DNA of 64,000 nt from Paraconiothyrium sp. Pb-2020 (Eukaryota; Ascomycota; Dothideomycetes; Pleosporales; Didymosphaeriaceae). This document shows, in pieces, positions 32,808 to 43,864 of the stretch. Location: the NCBI GenBank assembly GCA_022419385.1, contig JAJUBI010000004.1, positions 1,779,286-1,843,285 of the forward strand. Direction: 5' to 3'. The notes below the pieces were generated by a model. That model did not search any database. It was not told the DNA's origin and worked only from the letters and a program-made list of their open reading frames with translations. How positions within the stretch are numbered: the stretch's first letter is position 1; every line of letters begins with the position of its first letter. Both the position numbers and the translations under genes were made by a program.

Positions 32808-34165
32808 ATGATTAGAAGTTGAGTTGCAAAGAATGCGTTGGGAAGATCCGGATCCTCTGGTCTTCGAATGACGGGCGTGGAGGTGTCCTTTATCCATTTC
32901 GAAACGGCCTCGGGCGAAGCATGGCATCGGAATTCATGCGAGCGCTGATTGGGCCAAGGGTAAAGTGACTTTGGCTGCCGAAGCGCTGTGGCCTCGGTGT
33001 TGTGGCATGCAGATGCAAAAGCGTGATCTCGTGTTGATAAAAATAAGCGCTACTCTAGGCTATGATAGGCTACGCGTAAAAGGTTGTCCAGCATCCTCTA
33101 GCCGCCCGCAATCCGCCACGACGGTACCCAAACTCTCCAGCCACTCATCGTTTGAGCCAAGGTGGACATCCTCCAGCAGATCCCGCGTTAACTGGATGTA
33201 CCCACAATGACACAACAGCGCACGGTGCGCTATTGGTAGGAGGGACGGTCAAGTTAAGCGCCTGGCTTTTACGTTGTACCGTTCTGGCCATGTTGCATGA
33301 ACTATAAGCCACGCTGAAGCTCTTGACTGGCCCTTTGCATTATATTGATCCTGCGTGGATAGTACAGCATTGTCCAATGACTAGGTGGGTCTGATCTCGG
33401 CTCGATCTATCGCAACTGTGCCGCATAGTTGCGCCAGGATTCCTCCACTAAGCTGGGCTGAAATGTTCGATTCTGGAAGGTACAAGAAAGAGTCACCTTA
33501 CAGTGCATGCGTTGTATATGTGATGATAACAGAATAGTGCATGTGCTGCAGTCTGTTCACCATCCATTGGTGGAATGGACCCACAAGTGTACCGATCTTG
33601 ATGTACTTCTGATATTGCCATCGATCCGTCTGCTTGTGAACGGACCGAGCAGGCGGTACCGTAGGCAGATTGACATTCCGTGTGCAGGACCATGCGATGC
33701 CTCATTCTCAAAGCCGAAGCAACCCGATACGAATATGTGGCTATTCGATGTCACAGTGATTGTTCAAGCAGCACGTCTTTTTCGTAACTACGATAGATTT
33801 CAACGAACGCGAATCTAAACCAAATACGCTTCACGATCTGATGTGGTCACTTGTTATATATGAAAGTGGTAGCCTCTTCGCTTGTACAATGCATTGTAGC
33901 CATTCGACTTTTTGTACACTTCATGCCTCATCCGAGTAATCTCAACTGAATGTCAAGTTCCCTCGGCAAACCACTCCAGCTAGCATAACGAGTGTGTATG
34001 GCAGGCAATGTGGAAAGGTCCAGCATGCTTGGAACAGCAACTCGGGAGATGAACAAAGCCAACACACATCAAGCATTGCATTCGTTAATATGGGCTATTA
34101 AAAAAGAGTGTGAGCTATAGAGAGCGACATGACTAGGGATGTTCAACGACCGCCCGTCGCGCTGA
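32808..34165. other. Intergenic, no gene seen
   Basis: No protein-like frame or RNA gene recognised between the repeat-peptide gene and the 3' end of the DUF3176 gene. Confidence 0.4.
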
Positions 34166-36700
34166 TCATATCCATTCACTTGGTGGTGATTGGCGGAGCT
34201 TGTGTGATGCAATTGAAGTCGCTGAAGAGTGACGATGTTTGTGATCAGCGACTGAAGTTGGCGAGACACTGCTGGCCCCAGAAAACCTCCAGCCCCGCTT
34301 CGGTATCCATTTGACCTTCACCATCTTCGCTTGTGCTCGAGGAGTTCCGTGTTCTTTTTCAGACCTCATCTTCTCTGACATGTGGTCAGGTAGGCCATAT
34401 AAAATGGTGGCAATGGCCGAAGTCTTCCAAACCCCCACGACACCATTTTCCTTGGAACTCCTCAGTATGGTTGCCAACAGGAACAAGCCTGTGAAGGCGA
34501 GCAAACTTAAGGGAAGCGACAGCCACCACCAGCGAACCTCAACGATGGCCTCTTGGTCGAAAGAAGGACCAAGTACCATTTCAACGTCGTTTGTTGCAGA
34601 ACGTAGCAAATTGGTCATAGCCTCCGCCATATTGTCGAAATGCTTTGAGATGTTATTATATTGAAGAGGGTTGTAGGTTACGTTGCGCGTGTAAGGTACA
34701 ATCGTTTTCCATCTTTTGTAGCTGAGCATAGCGTCGTCCTCATTCGTACTGTTGAGCAGAGTGTAGTATGATGGGAACGCATCGTCAAAGATCGAAAGTG
34801 TAAGGAGATGAGTGTCATTGTCGATGGTGTACGTGTTTCCATTCTTGCTCACCATGGTGACATTCTCTAGGTAGATGTACTCCCAGAGATCCATGGCATT
34901 GTTTGGCATTGGGATATGTCTTGTAAGCCAAGGGCTTTCAGTCAAGGTATCGTTGACAAGAACATCAGTAACCTTCTCCACGTAACCACCCTCCGAATAG
35001 GAGGATTCCAAAGTTTTGACAGCCCATGAAACGATGCACTCATGAGCTATTGGAGTGGCGTTGTTATAGATGTTATCCAAAGTCAGGCCCGACGCGACGA
35101 CCGTGTGCGATATCGGATTGCGGCTATTATTGAGCTTGGGAACGTAGCCGGGCATGAAATTTCGCGAGAAGATATCGTAGAGAGGCTCCGCACGTACGAT
35201 TAGAGTTTCACCAGAGTGGTTCGAGTTGCGATCGACGTTGTAGCCACTCATGAGGACGGGCTTGTCTGCCTTGAGCCACCAACCACACGAAGAACCGTTC
35301 GGATAGGTAAAGTCCATGACGCCCTCCGGATCGGTGTTGGGAAACTGGACCCAATCCAACTTTGCGCTCTGACATTTGAATTCCAGCTTGTCCGACGCAT
35401 CTACGCACTCGCTGTGGACACCAAGAGTTTCATAAGGTTCCCAAGTGCAATTGCTGTGAGGGCATGCCAAGGGTACCTCTGAACGAACACCTCTTCCAAA
35501 TGTGACTGATACAGTCCCGTTGTCGTAGAAAAATCGGGCTGCAATGCCAGTCATAGTTGCGTCAGTGTCCACGTTTTGAGTACCGTTCCGGAATTCTTGA
35601 CCTTGGGCGAAAGGTTCGTAGCCGAACGCTCTCTGTATACCACCTCGGCCCTCTTGAAGTCGCCAGACTTCCGGGTATTCAACGACTTGTTGGAAAAAAG
35701 GATCCAAAGCAAGAGCCATAAGGGTAACAGCTGCACCAAGAGCTGCAAGAGTTTTCCCCTTCGTGCGAACAAGGAGTAGGAAAGATCCCCAGGGACCCCG
35801 AGAAGCACTATCGAAGAGCTCAAAGTCCCATAGCTTCTTCGAGCTGTCGCCTTGAAACCAACTCCACTTCAATTGTCCCAGCGCTTCTGACACGGGCAGC
35901 ATGAGAGCAGCGGATGCAACCTTAGCCAGGACAGAAATGTACGCGTTCAATGTGAGACCCAAGGGCCATCTCGGTATGGTTTTGTTCCTGTAGACAATGA
36001 GCATTACGCATATACCAGCCATACATGCAGCACTCAGAGTCCAGCTGATAATCTCTATTATCCACCTTTTAACGACGTTATGAGAGGAGGTATAGTTCCA
36101 GAGCTTCTGCTCGACGCGTTGGGCGAAATTAGAAGCATTTTGCGTGCTCTCGCTGCGTTCTTCCCCTCTCCTCTCTGCTGTACCAGGCGTGGTCGGACTG
36201 ATGTCATGTTTGAAAGGTGTATCCGAGATACCCAAGCCAACCTGGCTCTTACGGCCCCAGTCGAGTTCATCGAACTCGGTCGTTGTAGGAGATAGTGGCG
36301 AGAAGGCATTTCGACGGAACCGAACTTGCGGTCTGCCTTCAGCATCGATCTGAAGTGTGCGGCTCGGAGCTTGTGGTCTAGACCAACTTTCGCGCGGTGT
36401 TTCAATCGTAAGGGTAGGTACAGCTAGGTGTTGTCGATATGGTGGCACTTGCGGGGTGATGGAGTTGTATGAAGGCGGTGCGGCGGCTGGTGATACGGAC
36501 ACACAGTGAATCGGCGTATCCCTCGAGCTCGTCTCACAGGTAGGACAAACATGTTCCGGTAAATGTCTTGGCTGTACTGCATTTGATGTGTTATTATCCT
36601 CGTTGCGCTCCTTGTGCTCCTCGCCATCGTCACTCTGATCGAGAAATATTGGAATATTCGGATTTGAGGACCAGTACGGGGACACTGGGAACCTCGGCAT
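34166..36700 (-). CDS. DUF3176-family integral membrane protein
   Basis: Single exon, 844 residues. A disordered Pro/Ser-rich N-terminus of about 200 residues precedes YTSSHNVVKRWIIEIISW. Three closely spaced membrane segments follow: IISWTLSAACMAGICVMLIVY, the ALMLPVSEALGQLKWSWF helix, and TLAALGAAVTLMALALDPFFQQ. RGPWGSFLLL lies between the second and third. After DPFFQQVV comes a roughly 400-residue lumenal or extracellular domain with many N-x-S/T sequons and paired cysteines (CPHSNCTWEPYETLG, CQSAKLDW). A final C-terminal helix (WWWLSLPLSLLAFTGLFLLA) precedes a basic cytosolic tail. This is the DUF3176 layout of filamentous ascomycetes; the function is unknown. Confidence 0.9.
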   Translation of the reverse strand: MPRFPVSPYWSSNPNIPIFLDQSDDGEEHKERNEDNNTSNAVQPRHLPEHVCPTCETSSRDTPIHCVSVSPAAAPPSYNSITPQVPPYRQHLAVPTLTIETPRESWSRPQAPSRTLQIDAEGRPQVRFRRNAFSPLSPTTTEFDELDWGRKSQVGLGISDTPFKHDISPTTPGTAERRGEERSESTQNASNFAQRVEQKLWNYTSSHNVVKRWIIEIISWTLSAACMAGICVMLIVYRNKTIPRWPLGLTLNAYISVLAKVASAALMLPVSEALGQLKWSWFQGDSSKKLWDFELFDSASRGPWGSFLLLVRTKGKTLAALGAAVTLMALALDPFFQQVVEYPEVWRLQEGRGGIQRAFGYEPFAQGQEFRNGTQNVDTDATMTGIAARFFYDNGTVSVTFGRGVRSEVPLACPHSNCTWEPYETLGVHSECVDASDKLEFKCQSAKLDWVQFPNTDPEGVMDFTYPNGSSCGWWLKADKPVLMSGYNVDRNSNHSGETLIVRAEPLYDIFSRNFMPGYVPKLNNSRNPISHTVVASGLTLDNIYNNATPIAHECIVSWAVKTLESSYSEGGYVEKVTDVLVNDTLTESPWLTRHIPMPNNAMDLWEYIYLENVTMVSKNGNTYTIDNDTHLLTLSIFDDAFPSYYTLLNSTNEDDAMLSYKRWKTIVPYTRNVTYNPLQYNNISKHFDNMAEAMTNLLRSATNDVEMVLGPSFDQEAIVEVRWWWLSLPLSLLAFTGLFLLATILRSSKENGVVGVWKTSAIATILYGLPDHMSEKMRSEKEHGTPRAQAKMVKVKWIPKRGWRFSGASSVSPTSVADHKHRHSSATSIASHKLRQSPPSEWI

Positions 36701-38953
36701 GATTAAATGATGAAGTAATAAGCGGACGCTCAGTCCAGACCGGTCCCGCTTGTTGAAAAATTATTATGTATCGAAAAGGTGTCTGCCCGCGGACTGAAAA
36801 GATCAAGAGGCTCAACAGTGGGACCGGAGTCTACCATACCTTTAACTGAGGCACGGCGTTTGTGGCACGGTCGCATAGAAGAGGCGTAATGACTATATTT
36901 GGCTGCCAACACGTCTGCCCAGGAATAGCGCTGGCTGATCTTGCGTATCTCCAGTGACCGGGCAGCGGCGCAAGCCCCAGAGGTGCGTCGCAAGCAAGCA
37001 TGAGCTCTGAGGTGCCATGGTGGAGCCAGATTTGGAGAAGGATCGGGAGCTCAGCGAGTCGAGCGAGGCAAGCCTTACAGCAGGTCTGATTACGCGCCGG
37101 AAGATTCGCTTCGCGTTAGCTTTGCAGAGGATCAATCTCATTCGGTGGAAGACCCTGGTTTCGCGCCAGGGCAGGTTTTCGAACCGCTTTTTCCTCGTCT
37201 ATTCACCAATGGACGCTCAGGTGTGTTTCCTTGACGCGCTAAAACCGACCCCCACCCCAACAGTGGATTGAGGCGATCAGCACGACAGCACGGACCGAAA
37301 CCACAGCGCTTGCGGAAGGACGAGAGGTCCTCCCGCCTCCACAACGTTCCGCTCCGTATCGATTTCGTGTATGTCCAATCATTGAAGCCTTCCTCCCTGT
37401 TGCTGTGTTATCGCGCGATAAACCAACACCCAGATCGAGGCTCTTTGACCCCGCACCATGTCCACTTAAGGTCGAAGCTTTGCCCGTATATTGCGGCACA
37501 GTTCCTCGCTGCTCTTCGTTCACACCGGACCGAACGGCAAAAGCCACGCGTGAGTATAGCCGCAGACTAGCAATCAGACAAATCCTCCTGTTCACAGGAC
37601 CCGAACATAGCGTACGGCAAGGCCGGCAGTAAAAAGGTCGATTCTCACGCGCGCCTTGTCTTTCTTGCTCATTCCAGAGGGTCTTGGTTTCTAGACGGGC
37701 GTTCTTGGTCCATCTACACATTGCTAACTGCAGACTTCAGATGCGCCTCGCATGATCTTCTTTCGGGTAAGACAGTGCAACTCCGTGGACCTACCGCTTG
37801 TACACCCGATAACGGGCGAGCATAAGAGCACACGCATAGTGCCCAATGCAGCCATGCGGCGCAGCTTCAAGTGTCTGTCTCGGCACCATCTTTCCACCAC
37901 TCGGGAGATGTGATATCGGCCAGGATACAGACAAATCATCCTGATCCGCTATCACTCGCACCGCAAGATACTTGTGACTCAAGAACATGAGTGCGGTTAC
38001 GATGTACGTCCAGTAAGATCAGCGGGCCGAGGAGCTACGTCCAGATAGACCATGAAGGGACGCGTATACTTCTCCACCCATATTCGATAGCAGCAAGCGT
38101 GAGAGCTGCCCTCTTATCGCGCAATCGTTCCTCTTCATCAAATAATGCCGATCGTGTACAGGATCCTGAGACTACTTCACAGCGAAGCGTTTGATATGTC
38201 GACTCCCATCCCCATTTCGCATAGCCGGAGAGATCATAATGTGCTGAGCACCCCAACTCTAGGGCCTGGCCGCACGGACCGTTCCCATATGCATACATAA
38301 TATAATCGTAGGTCGACGAGCTCCTCTTTGTCATTGTCCAAGCTCAGTGAACATTTCCTACACACAGTGACAGAGTGCGTGAGAAGATGAAATTCGTGAC
38401 GAAGTCACAGGAGGCCAAGATGGTATGGCGAACGGGGCTCTATGCCCACGATGCATTTGTGGCGGCAGTTGATCAAGAAATTTATTTCGATAGCTCGCCT
38501 GTCACTGCCAGTCCTGGCATGATAGCGCCGTACACAGGGAGCTTGTCCGCCTTCTCTCGTGTGCTACTAGTCTCAAAAGGAGGTCGGCTACATCCTGCCT
38601 CTATGCTGATCGTTTAGTCTGCAAGTCTTGTATGCATGGTCTTTCAAGCGTTGCCGCACTCGCGCGTTTGGCGCCTAAATAGGCCTTCTTAATGGACACA
38701 AGCGAGCATGGGAACCTTGCTGGGAAACGCTGCACGTTGTCAATCGCTTTGGGAGATGTACGCGACATACCACTTGGTAGCGTTGGCGCACGTGTTGTCT
38801 CCAGTTGCCCTACGTCCATTCCAGTTCAATCATCGACGCCGCTATTCGGCAACTCAAGAATTTGACGGGACTCAATATAGCGCATGTTCACATGTTCTGC
38901 GAACTGATAGCAAATTTGTGCCCAGGTGTTCACCACGCATCTCCTCTGATCTG
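36701..38953. other. Gene-poor stretch, about 2.2 kb
   Basis: No convincing coding region; short frames on both strands lack recognisable motifs. It contains the promoter of the DUF3176 gene at its left end. Confidence 0.4.
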
Positions 38954-40024
38954 TCACAATCCTTCTAACCCACGCATGATCTCCCTCGCCTCCTTCCTCA
39001 CCTTCTCCACGATATCCGCGGCCGCCTCAACCTCCTTGACAATCCCCACTCCCGTCCCCGCCCAGATCGCGGCTCTCCCCTTCCTCCCAATCGAATAACC
39101 CTTATGATCCTCAAGAATAGCCTCATTATGCAATTTCTGTATCTCCTCCAAGCTTACGCCACTAATATGATCCTCATAGCTCTGAATCACCAAACTCCTC
39201 CCATCATACTCCTCAGGCCAGATATTTGGCCCCTTCAACTGATCAAACAGCTTACTCCTCTTTGTAACCTGGCCTCCATCTTCCGCTTCCATAACAGCAG
39301 CCTGGGCTACGGGATGAATCGATACCTCCTTGCTGGCTAGGAACCTCGTTCCCATCACCGTACCCGCCGCCCCAAGCGCAAGCGCAGCAGCAACGCCCCT
39401 ACCATCTACAATACCTCCGCTCGCGAGCAGCGGAATATGACCGAACCCCTCTCTCTTTAGCGCATCCGCTGCCTCCGGCACCAAACTGATGATACCTGCA
39501 CCTTTTTCGAAGCCATGGCCGCCTGCATCCGCACCTTGGAGACAAATCGCATCCGGCCGCGCATTTTTTGCAACATGTAGCGCACCCTCCACATTTCCCA
39601 CTTGAACCCACACCTTCGTCTCCAGACTCACGCTTCTCAGCGCCTCAATCCAACCCCGATAGTCACCTAGCTGCTTCGCAGCGAATAGCCACACGACGGC
39701 GGGCTTGAACTCTTCGATCACGCGTACAACATCTTCAATTTTACAAATGAAAGCTAGGATGCCTACACCGAGGGGTAGCGCTTTCGACGCTTGAATAGCA
39801 GGATTGGAGGAAGAGGCGAATGTGGAGCGTGCTTGGGTGAGTTCAGTAGAGAGCTGCGCCATGTCGTTTAAGCCGCCGATGAGACCGAGACCGCCAGCGA
39901 GAGAGACGGTTGTCGCGAGAGGAGACCAGGCAAAGCCGCCCATGGGAGCAGAGACAATGAGGGGGGATTGCGTCCATGGGAGGTAGCTCCGTAATTCGGT
40001 CGCCCATTCCTTTTGCGATGCCAT
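38954..40024 (-). CDS. Nitronate monooxygenase (2-nitropropane dioxygenase family)
   Basis: Single exon, 356 residues from MASQKEW; an in-frame Met at 40084 gives an unlikely extension. It is an FMN-binding TIM barrel with PLIVSAPMGGFA at the N-terminus, AGGLGLIGG, PLGVGILAF, VVWLFAA, KVWVQVGNVEGALHVAKNARPDAICLQ (partial landmarks), GADAGGHG with the conserved glycines and histidine, IPLLASGGIVDGRG and ALALGAAGTVMGTRFLAS for phosphate binding. The family oxidises alkyl nitronates such as propionate-3-nitronate. No targeting signal is evident, so a cytosolic location is likely. Confidence 0.92.
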   Translation of the reverse strand: MASQKEWATELRSYLPWTQSPLIVSAPMGGFAWSPLATTVSLAGGLGLIGGLNDMAQLSTELTQARSTFASSSNPAIQASKALPLGVGILAFICKIEDVVRVIEEFKPAVVWLFAAKQLGDYRGWIEALRSVSLETKVWVQVGNVEGALHVAKNARPDAICLQGADAGGHGFEKGAGIISLVPEAADALKREGFGHIPLLASGGIVDGRGVAAALALGAAGTVMGTRFLASKEVSIHPVAQAAVMEAEDGGQVTKRSKLFDQLKGPNIWPEEYDGRSLVIQSYEDHISGVSLEEIQKLHNEAILEDHKGYSIGRKGRAAIWAGTGVGIVKEVEAAADIVEKVRKEAREIMRGLEGL

Positions 40025-40771
40025 GTCGATAGCTGAGGATTTGGTGTCAGCTCGTGGTGAAGCGACTGTAGGATGTTCGAACAAGCTTCAAGCAGGCGAA
40101 GGTAGATTTGTATATGTCGCGCTGGTTCATGGGGCTTAGTGAATGCTGACCATTAGCTGTTCCCGGAGTGGGAATATCTTGCTTCCGCTTTAGGCCGAGT
40201 GTGGGGAAGGTGGAGGCTGGAGGCGCTAGTTTAGAGGATGTACAGTAAGATGGATCTTAGTAATCGTGGATGCGTAGACGCAGAGAAAAGAAAAGCACAA
40301 CTACGCGGGAGGGTGAGCTTAGGGATATGGCTCAAATCCACCGTTGCTGGGATATGTTCACAGCAATTTGATGCTGTCTCAACTTACAATCCGGAGGTGG
40401 ACAAACCACCCTTTCTGTCAATCTATTCACCATATGCACGCGAGTGAAATTGGACAAGCGGAGGCTGACAACCGCAATACTATGCGGATAACGATGGATC
40501 ATGATGGTGCATGTAAATGACACGAACTTGGCTAGAGCTCTACGAAGAATGTCAACGACATAAGAGATCAATGTGATAGCGCGGACTATGCTATGGGTAT
40601 AAAGCTATGCTAACCCCAAACCGGCAACCCGAACATAGACACAGTGAAGCTGAAATCGCAGAAGAGTAAAAGCACCGACCCAGATATCCGGCTGAACCTA
40701 ACGTATGGACAGCGCACCCCATCTACAAAGGGGCAGCTGTCTGACAGCGTGAAACTGAAAATGGGAAGTGT
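40025..40771. other. Intergenic, no gene seen
   Basis: 5' flank of the nitronate monooxygenase gene and 3' flank of the dynein light intermediate chain gene. Confidence 0.4.
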
Positions 40772-42479
40772 CTATTTGGCGGAGGGCTTCTTGATGAGGC
40801 CAGAAAAGAAGGACATGAGCTTCTCGTTATCCATGTTGGCGGGTTCGGAACCATTGACGGGCGGCGTTGTAGCGGACTCGGATTCGCTGGCTCTGCTAGT
40901 TTCACGTTCCTGTGGATAGTGTCAGCAGGTCCTACAACTGAAGCAAATTGGACACATACCTGTAATCGCTTTACCATCTCATCAGCGTTGACCTGAATAC
41001 CGCCCATATTGAATTGCACTGGCCCGATGTGCTCTTCCACTACGCCGGACGCATCGTCCGTGTATGTCCGGTAGTTGTCGACATCTTTCTTCGCTGCTTT
41101 GACCTTTGCCTCATTCTCATCTTCGAGACGTAGCTGATCTAAGACCTTGACCTGCTCCTTGAGGAAGTCCTGTGTTCCCTGGCTCGATACTTCGATACCG
41201 TTTGTCTGCTTGGAGTGCAGAGCAGAGAGTGGGAAGTCCGTTTCGGGATTCCTGATTGTCTCTTCGTAGATCGTAGTGGCAGAGGGACCTTCATCTTCTT
41301 CTTCCGATCGCTGTGGCGGAACATCGGGTGCCTGCTCCTCGCCATCCGTTGGAGGTCCACCGTTCGCGGCAGCCTTCGTCTGTTGTGGTATGTGATCGAT
41401 GTCGATCGACCATTTTTCACTAACTCCCTCGACGTCAAAACCATCCCTTAAGATTCTAATCTTAGCCCAAGAATCCCAATTCGGCGGAACCAAAACTCGG
41501 TCGCGGTCTGTCACATTGTGCTTCAACTGCTTCTGCTTTAAGAGGGACTTGATCCCTAGGGCAGAATGAATGAGCGTCTGAAGAGAACCTGGGGCCGATG
41601 GCATCGTATAAACAAGGCTAGCGCCGTGCTTAAGAAGAATTGTCCGTAGATACTGCAGGATGAAGTCGAACTCCTCCTCCTTCCAACCCCGTTCTCGTTC
41701 CAAGGCCTCGATCTTGTCGGCGTTCTGGCAAACAACGCACAACGGTATACCCAGCGGTTCGTCCCATTCTCCAGGCCCCATAGGCACTTTGACATTGTCC
41801 AGCGCACTGCTTCCTTCTGCGCCGCCAACAGTGCGACCCTTGTCTTGGAGTGTGGTAATATTCTCCTCAAGCACTTCCTTCGAAGCGTCGTCGAGCGATA
41901 AGATTAAGGATCGTAGAACGCGAATCCAGTCGCGAAGCTGCCGTATCCATAACCAAGGGTGGTTCCAGTCAAGCAGAATTACTACTAGCATATGCGGGAG
42001 CGTACGCGGATTAAGGTACGGTTTAATAAGCGGTGTGAACGATGGCGACGGGTTCGCGAGGAGGTAGAGCGACAGACGAGCGAGAGTATCTTCACGAATC
42101 AGTCCATTGCCTGAACATTGGTCCATAGTGTATACCTTCATGATCAGTATCAAGCACGTCCTGATAGGTGTAACCCAACGCAAATTGATTTGCGATTGGT
42201 GGCTTCCGTCCTCTATCCGGGGGCCTTCGGTTGTTTGTAGGGTCTGTTGCTACTGATTCGAGGAATCCTCTCTGTGTTTCGGGGGTGCCGCCTGGTCACA
42301 TTAGCATGTGCCCCTATGCCATGTGTCCATGTCTCCCTACCAAGTACTAGCAAGCTCTTTTCGGGTAGTCGCTTTCCGCTCGAGATGTTGTCCAGCATAG
42401 GCTTCCATATTTCTTCCTTTTCCTGGTCACTGCTGTTCGGCCGCCGCACACCAAAGTTAGAGCTGCGCGCGTTGGCCAT
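40772..42479 (-). CDS. Cytoplasmic dynein light intermediate chain
   Basis: Four exons (42479-42341, 42291-42136, 42089-40960, 40909-40772) give 520 residues. The N-terminus has IWKPMLDNISSGKRLPEKSL and LLVLGG, the start of the Ras-like fold, followed by TPETQRGFLESV; the P-loop is degenerate, as in fungal members. QFALGYTYQDVLDTDHED leads into DTLARLSLYLLANPSPSF, LVVILLDWNHPWLWIRQLRDW, MGPGEWDEPLGIPLCVVCQNAD and VPPNWDSWAKI. An acidic linker precedes FNMGGIQVNADEMVKRLQ and a conserved amphipathic C-terminal helix, EKLMSFFSGLIKKP. This subunit attaches cargo adaptors to cytoplasmic dynein. It is divergent from the IST3-like gene. Confidence 0.9.
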
Positions 42480-42877
42480 TGCGGAGAGGTTCGGAGGTTC
42501 CAGACGGCAGCGACACAATCATATGCTACTCTGAGGAAGGTAGCGCAGCGTAGAACTCGAGTGCGACTGCACGTGAGTAAAGCGATAAGGAGAGAGTGAG
42601 GGCGCTGCGGGGATGCTGTGTAGGTTTGGGATCCGTTGTTTGACGGAAGCTTTCCATGCAGGGATACGCGACTGCCAAGACGAATGTTCGGCTTGCCGTC
42701 ACTTTCACGAGTCCCATTTACAACAAACTGCACCCAGCACATGCCATCCTCGTTTGCTCTTACGACGTCGCTAAAGGCACTACCAGTCAGGGAACCTATT
42801 GATCCCCCGCCCATTGGCGCATATCCTCTACTGAAGCGTATCGTCACGCCCTGTCCGCGGTTAGGCGCACACCCGCC
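42480..42877. promoter_or_regulatory. Divergent promoter, dynein LIC / IST3-like
   Basis: This 398-bp interval lies between two divergent start codons. No specific site claimed. Confidence 0.4.
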
Positions 42878-43864
42878 ATGAACTCCATACGCGCGATTCA
42901 ACAGCTCAACAAGCGCGAGCTCGAGGCAGGCATCAACCCGGAAGGCTCATGGCATACCGACTACCGCGATACTGCCTTCATCTACATTGGTGGTCTGCCT
43001 TTCGAACTTTCTGAAGGCGATGTTATCACCATTTTCTCACAATTTGGAGAGCCCGTGTGGATACGACTGGCACGGGACAAAGAGACGGGCAAGTCAAAGG
43101 GTTTCGGATGGCTCAAATACGAGGATCAGAGGAGCTGCGACTTGGCCGTGGACAATCTCGGAGGGGCGACGGTTATGGACAGGGTGTTGAAAGTGGACCA
43201 CACTAGATACAAACCGAAAGATGATGAGGACATGAAGGACAACACGATGGGAGAGGTTGACGACAACGCGGCCGAGGAAGGGGGTCGACGCAAGAGACAG
43301 CGCATAGAAAGCGAGAGCGATTCGGATGATGACCGTCCGCTGCTGCCAGAGGAGATCGAGCTGGAAAAAGCAATACGAGATCTTGACGAGGAAGACCCAA
43401 TGAAGGAATCCATGGTCAAGAGGCTGCAGGAGAATGCTGCATCTGCGGTTAAAAAGTACAAGAAAAGCAAACGGAAAGAGAAGGAACGGGAGCAGAAGCA
43501 CCATCGTTCTTCAAAGCGAGACCGTAGCCGCGATCGCGATAGGGAACGCAGAAGGATCAAGCATGATGACTCGGAAGATGAGGACCGCCACAGAAGGAAG
43601 GAACAACGGAGTCGGCGTGTGGAGTCGGAGGATGAGGAACGTCACAAGAGGAGGGAGCATCGAAGCAAGCAGGAGAACTCAGACGACCAGCACTACCGCA
43701 GAAGCTCGCGTAGAGCTCGCAATGACGCAAGAGAACCTGGGCAGGCTCGGGACAAAGCACCAGCACGACGCGACCGTGATCGCCGCGATCATAGTCGTGA
43801 GCGACGCCGCTACAACTCTGATGAGGAGGACGGGAGGCGTGCGCGCGAGAAGCGGTCACCTTGA
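42878..43864 (+). CDS. IST3: RRM splicing factor, IST3/SNU17 (RBMX2)-like
   Basis: Single exon, 328 residues. The N-terminus MNSIRAIQQLNKRELEAGI and WHTDYRDTAFIYIGGLPFELSEGD are diagnostic of the Ist3/RBMX2 RRM; RNP2 is IYIGGL and RNP1 is KGFGWLKY. VLKVDHTRYKP is the conserved C-terminal extension that contacts partners. The rest is a long charged tail of Arg/Asp/Glu/Ser and His dipeptides, RS-like and much longer than in yeast. Ist3 belongs to the RES (retention and splicing) complex with Bud13 and Pml1, bound to the U2 snRNP. Confidence 0.93.
   Translation: MNSIRAIQQLNKRELEAGINPEGSWHTDYRDTAFIYIGGLPFELSEGDVITIFSQFGEPVWIRLARDKETGKSKGFGWLKYEDQRSCDLAVDNLGGATVMDRVLKVDHTRYKPKDDEDMKDNTMGEVDDNAAEEGGRRKRQRIESESDSDDDRPLLPEEIELEKAIRDLDEEDPMKESMVKRLQENAASAVKKYKKSKRKEKEREQKHHRSSKRDRSRDRDRERRRIKHDDSEDEDRHRRKEQRSRRVESEDEERHKRREHRSKQENSDDQHYRRSSRRARNDAREPGQARDKAPARRDRDRRDHSRERRRYNSDEEDGRRAREKRSP

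Noticed and set aside
37239..37721. 160-codon minus-strand frame
   Set aside because: Arg/Gly/Ser-rich without motif and overlapped by open frames on the plus strand.
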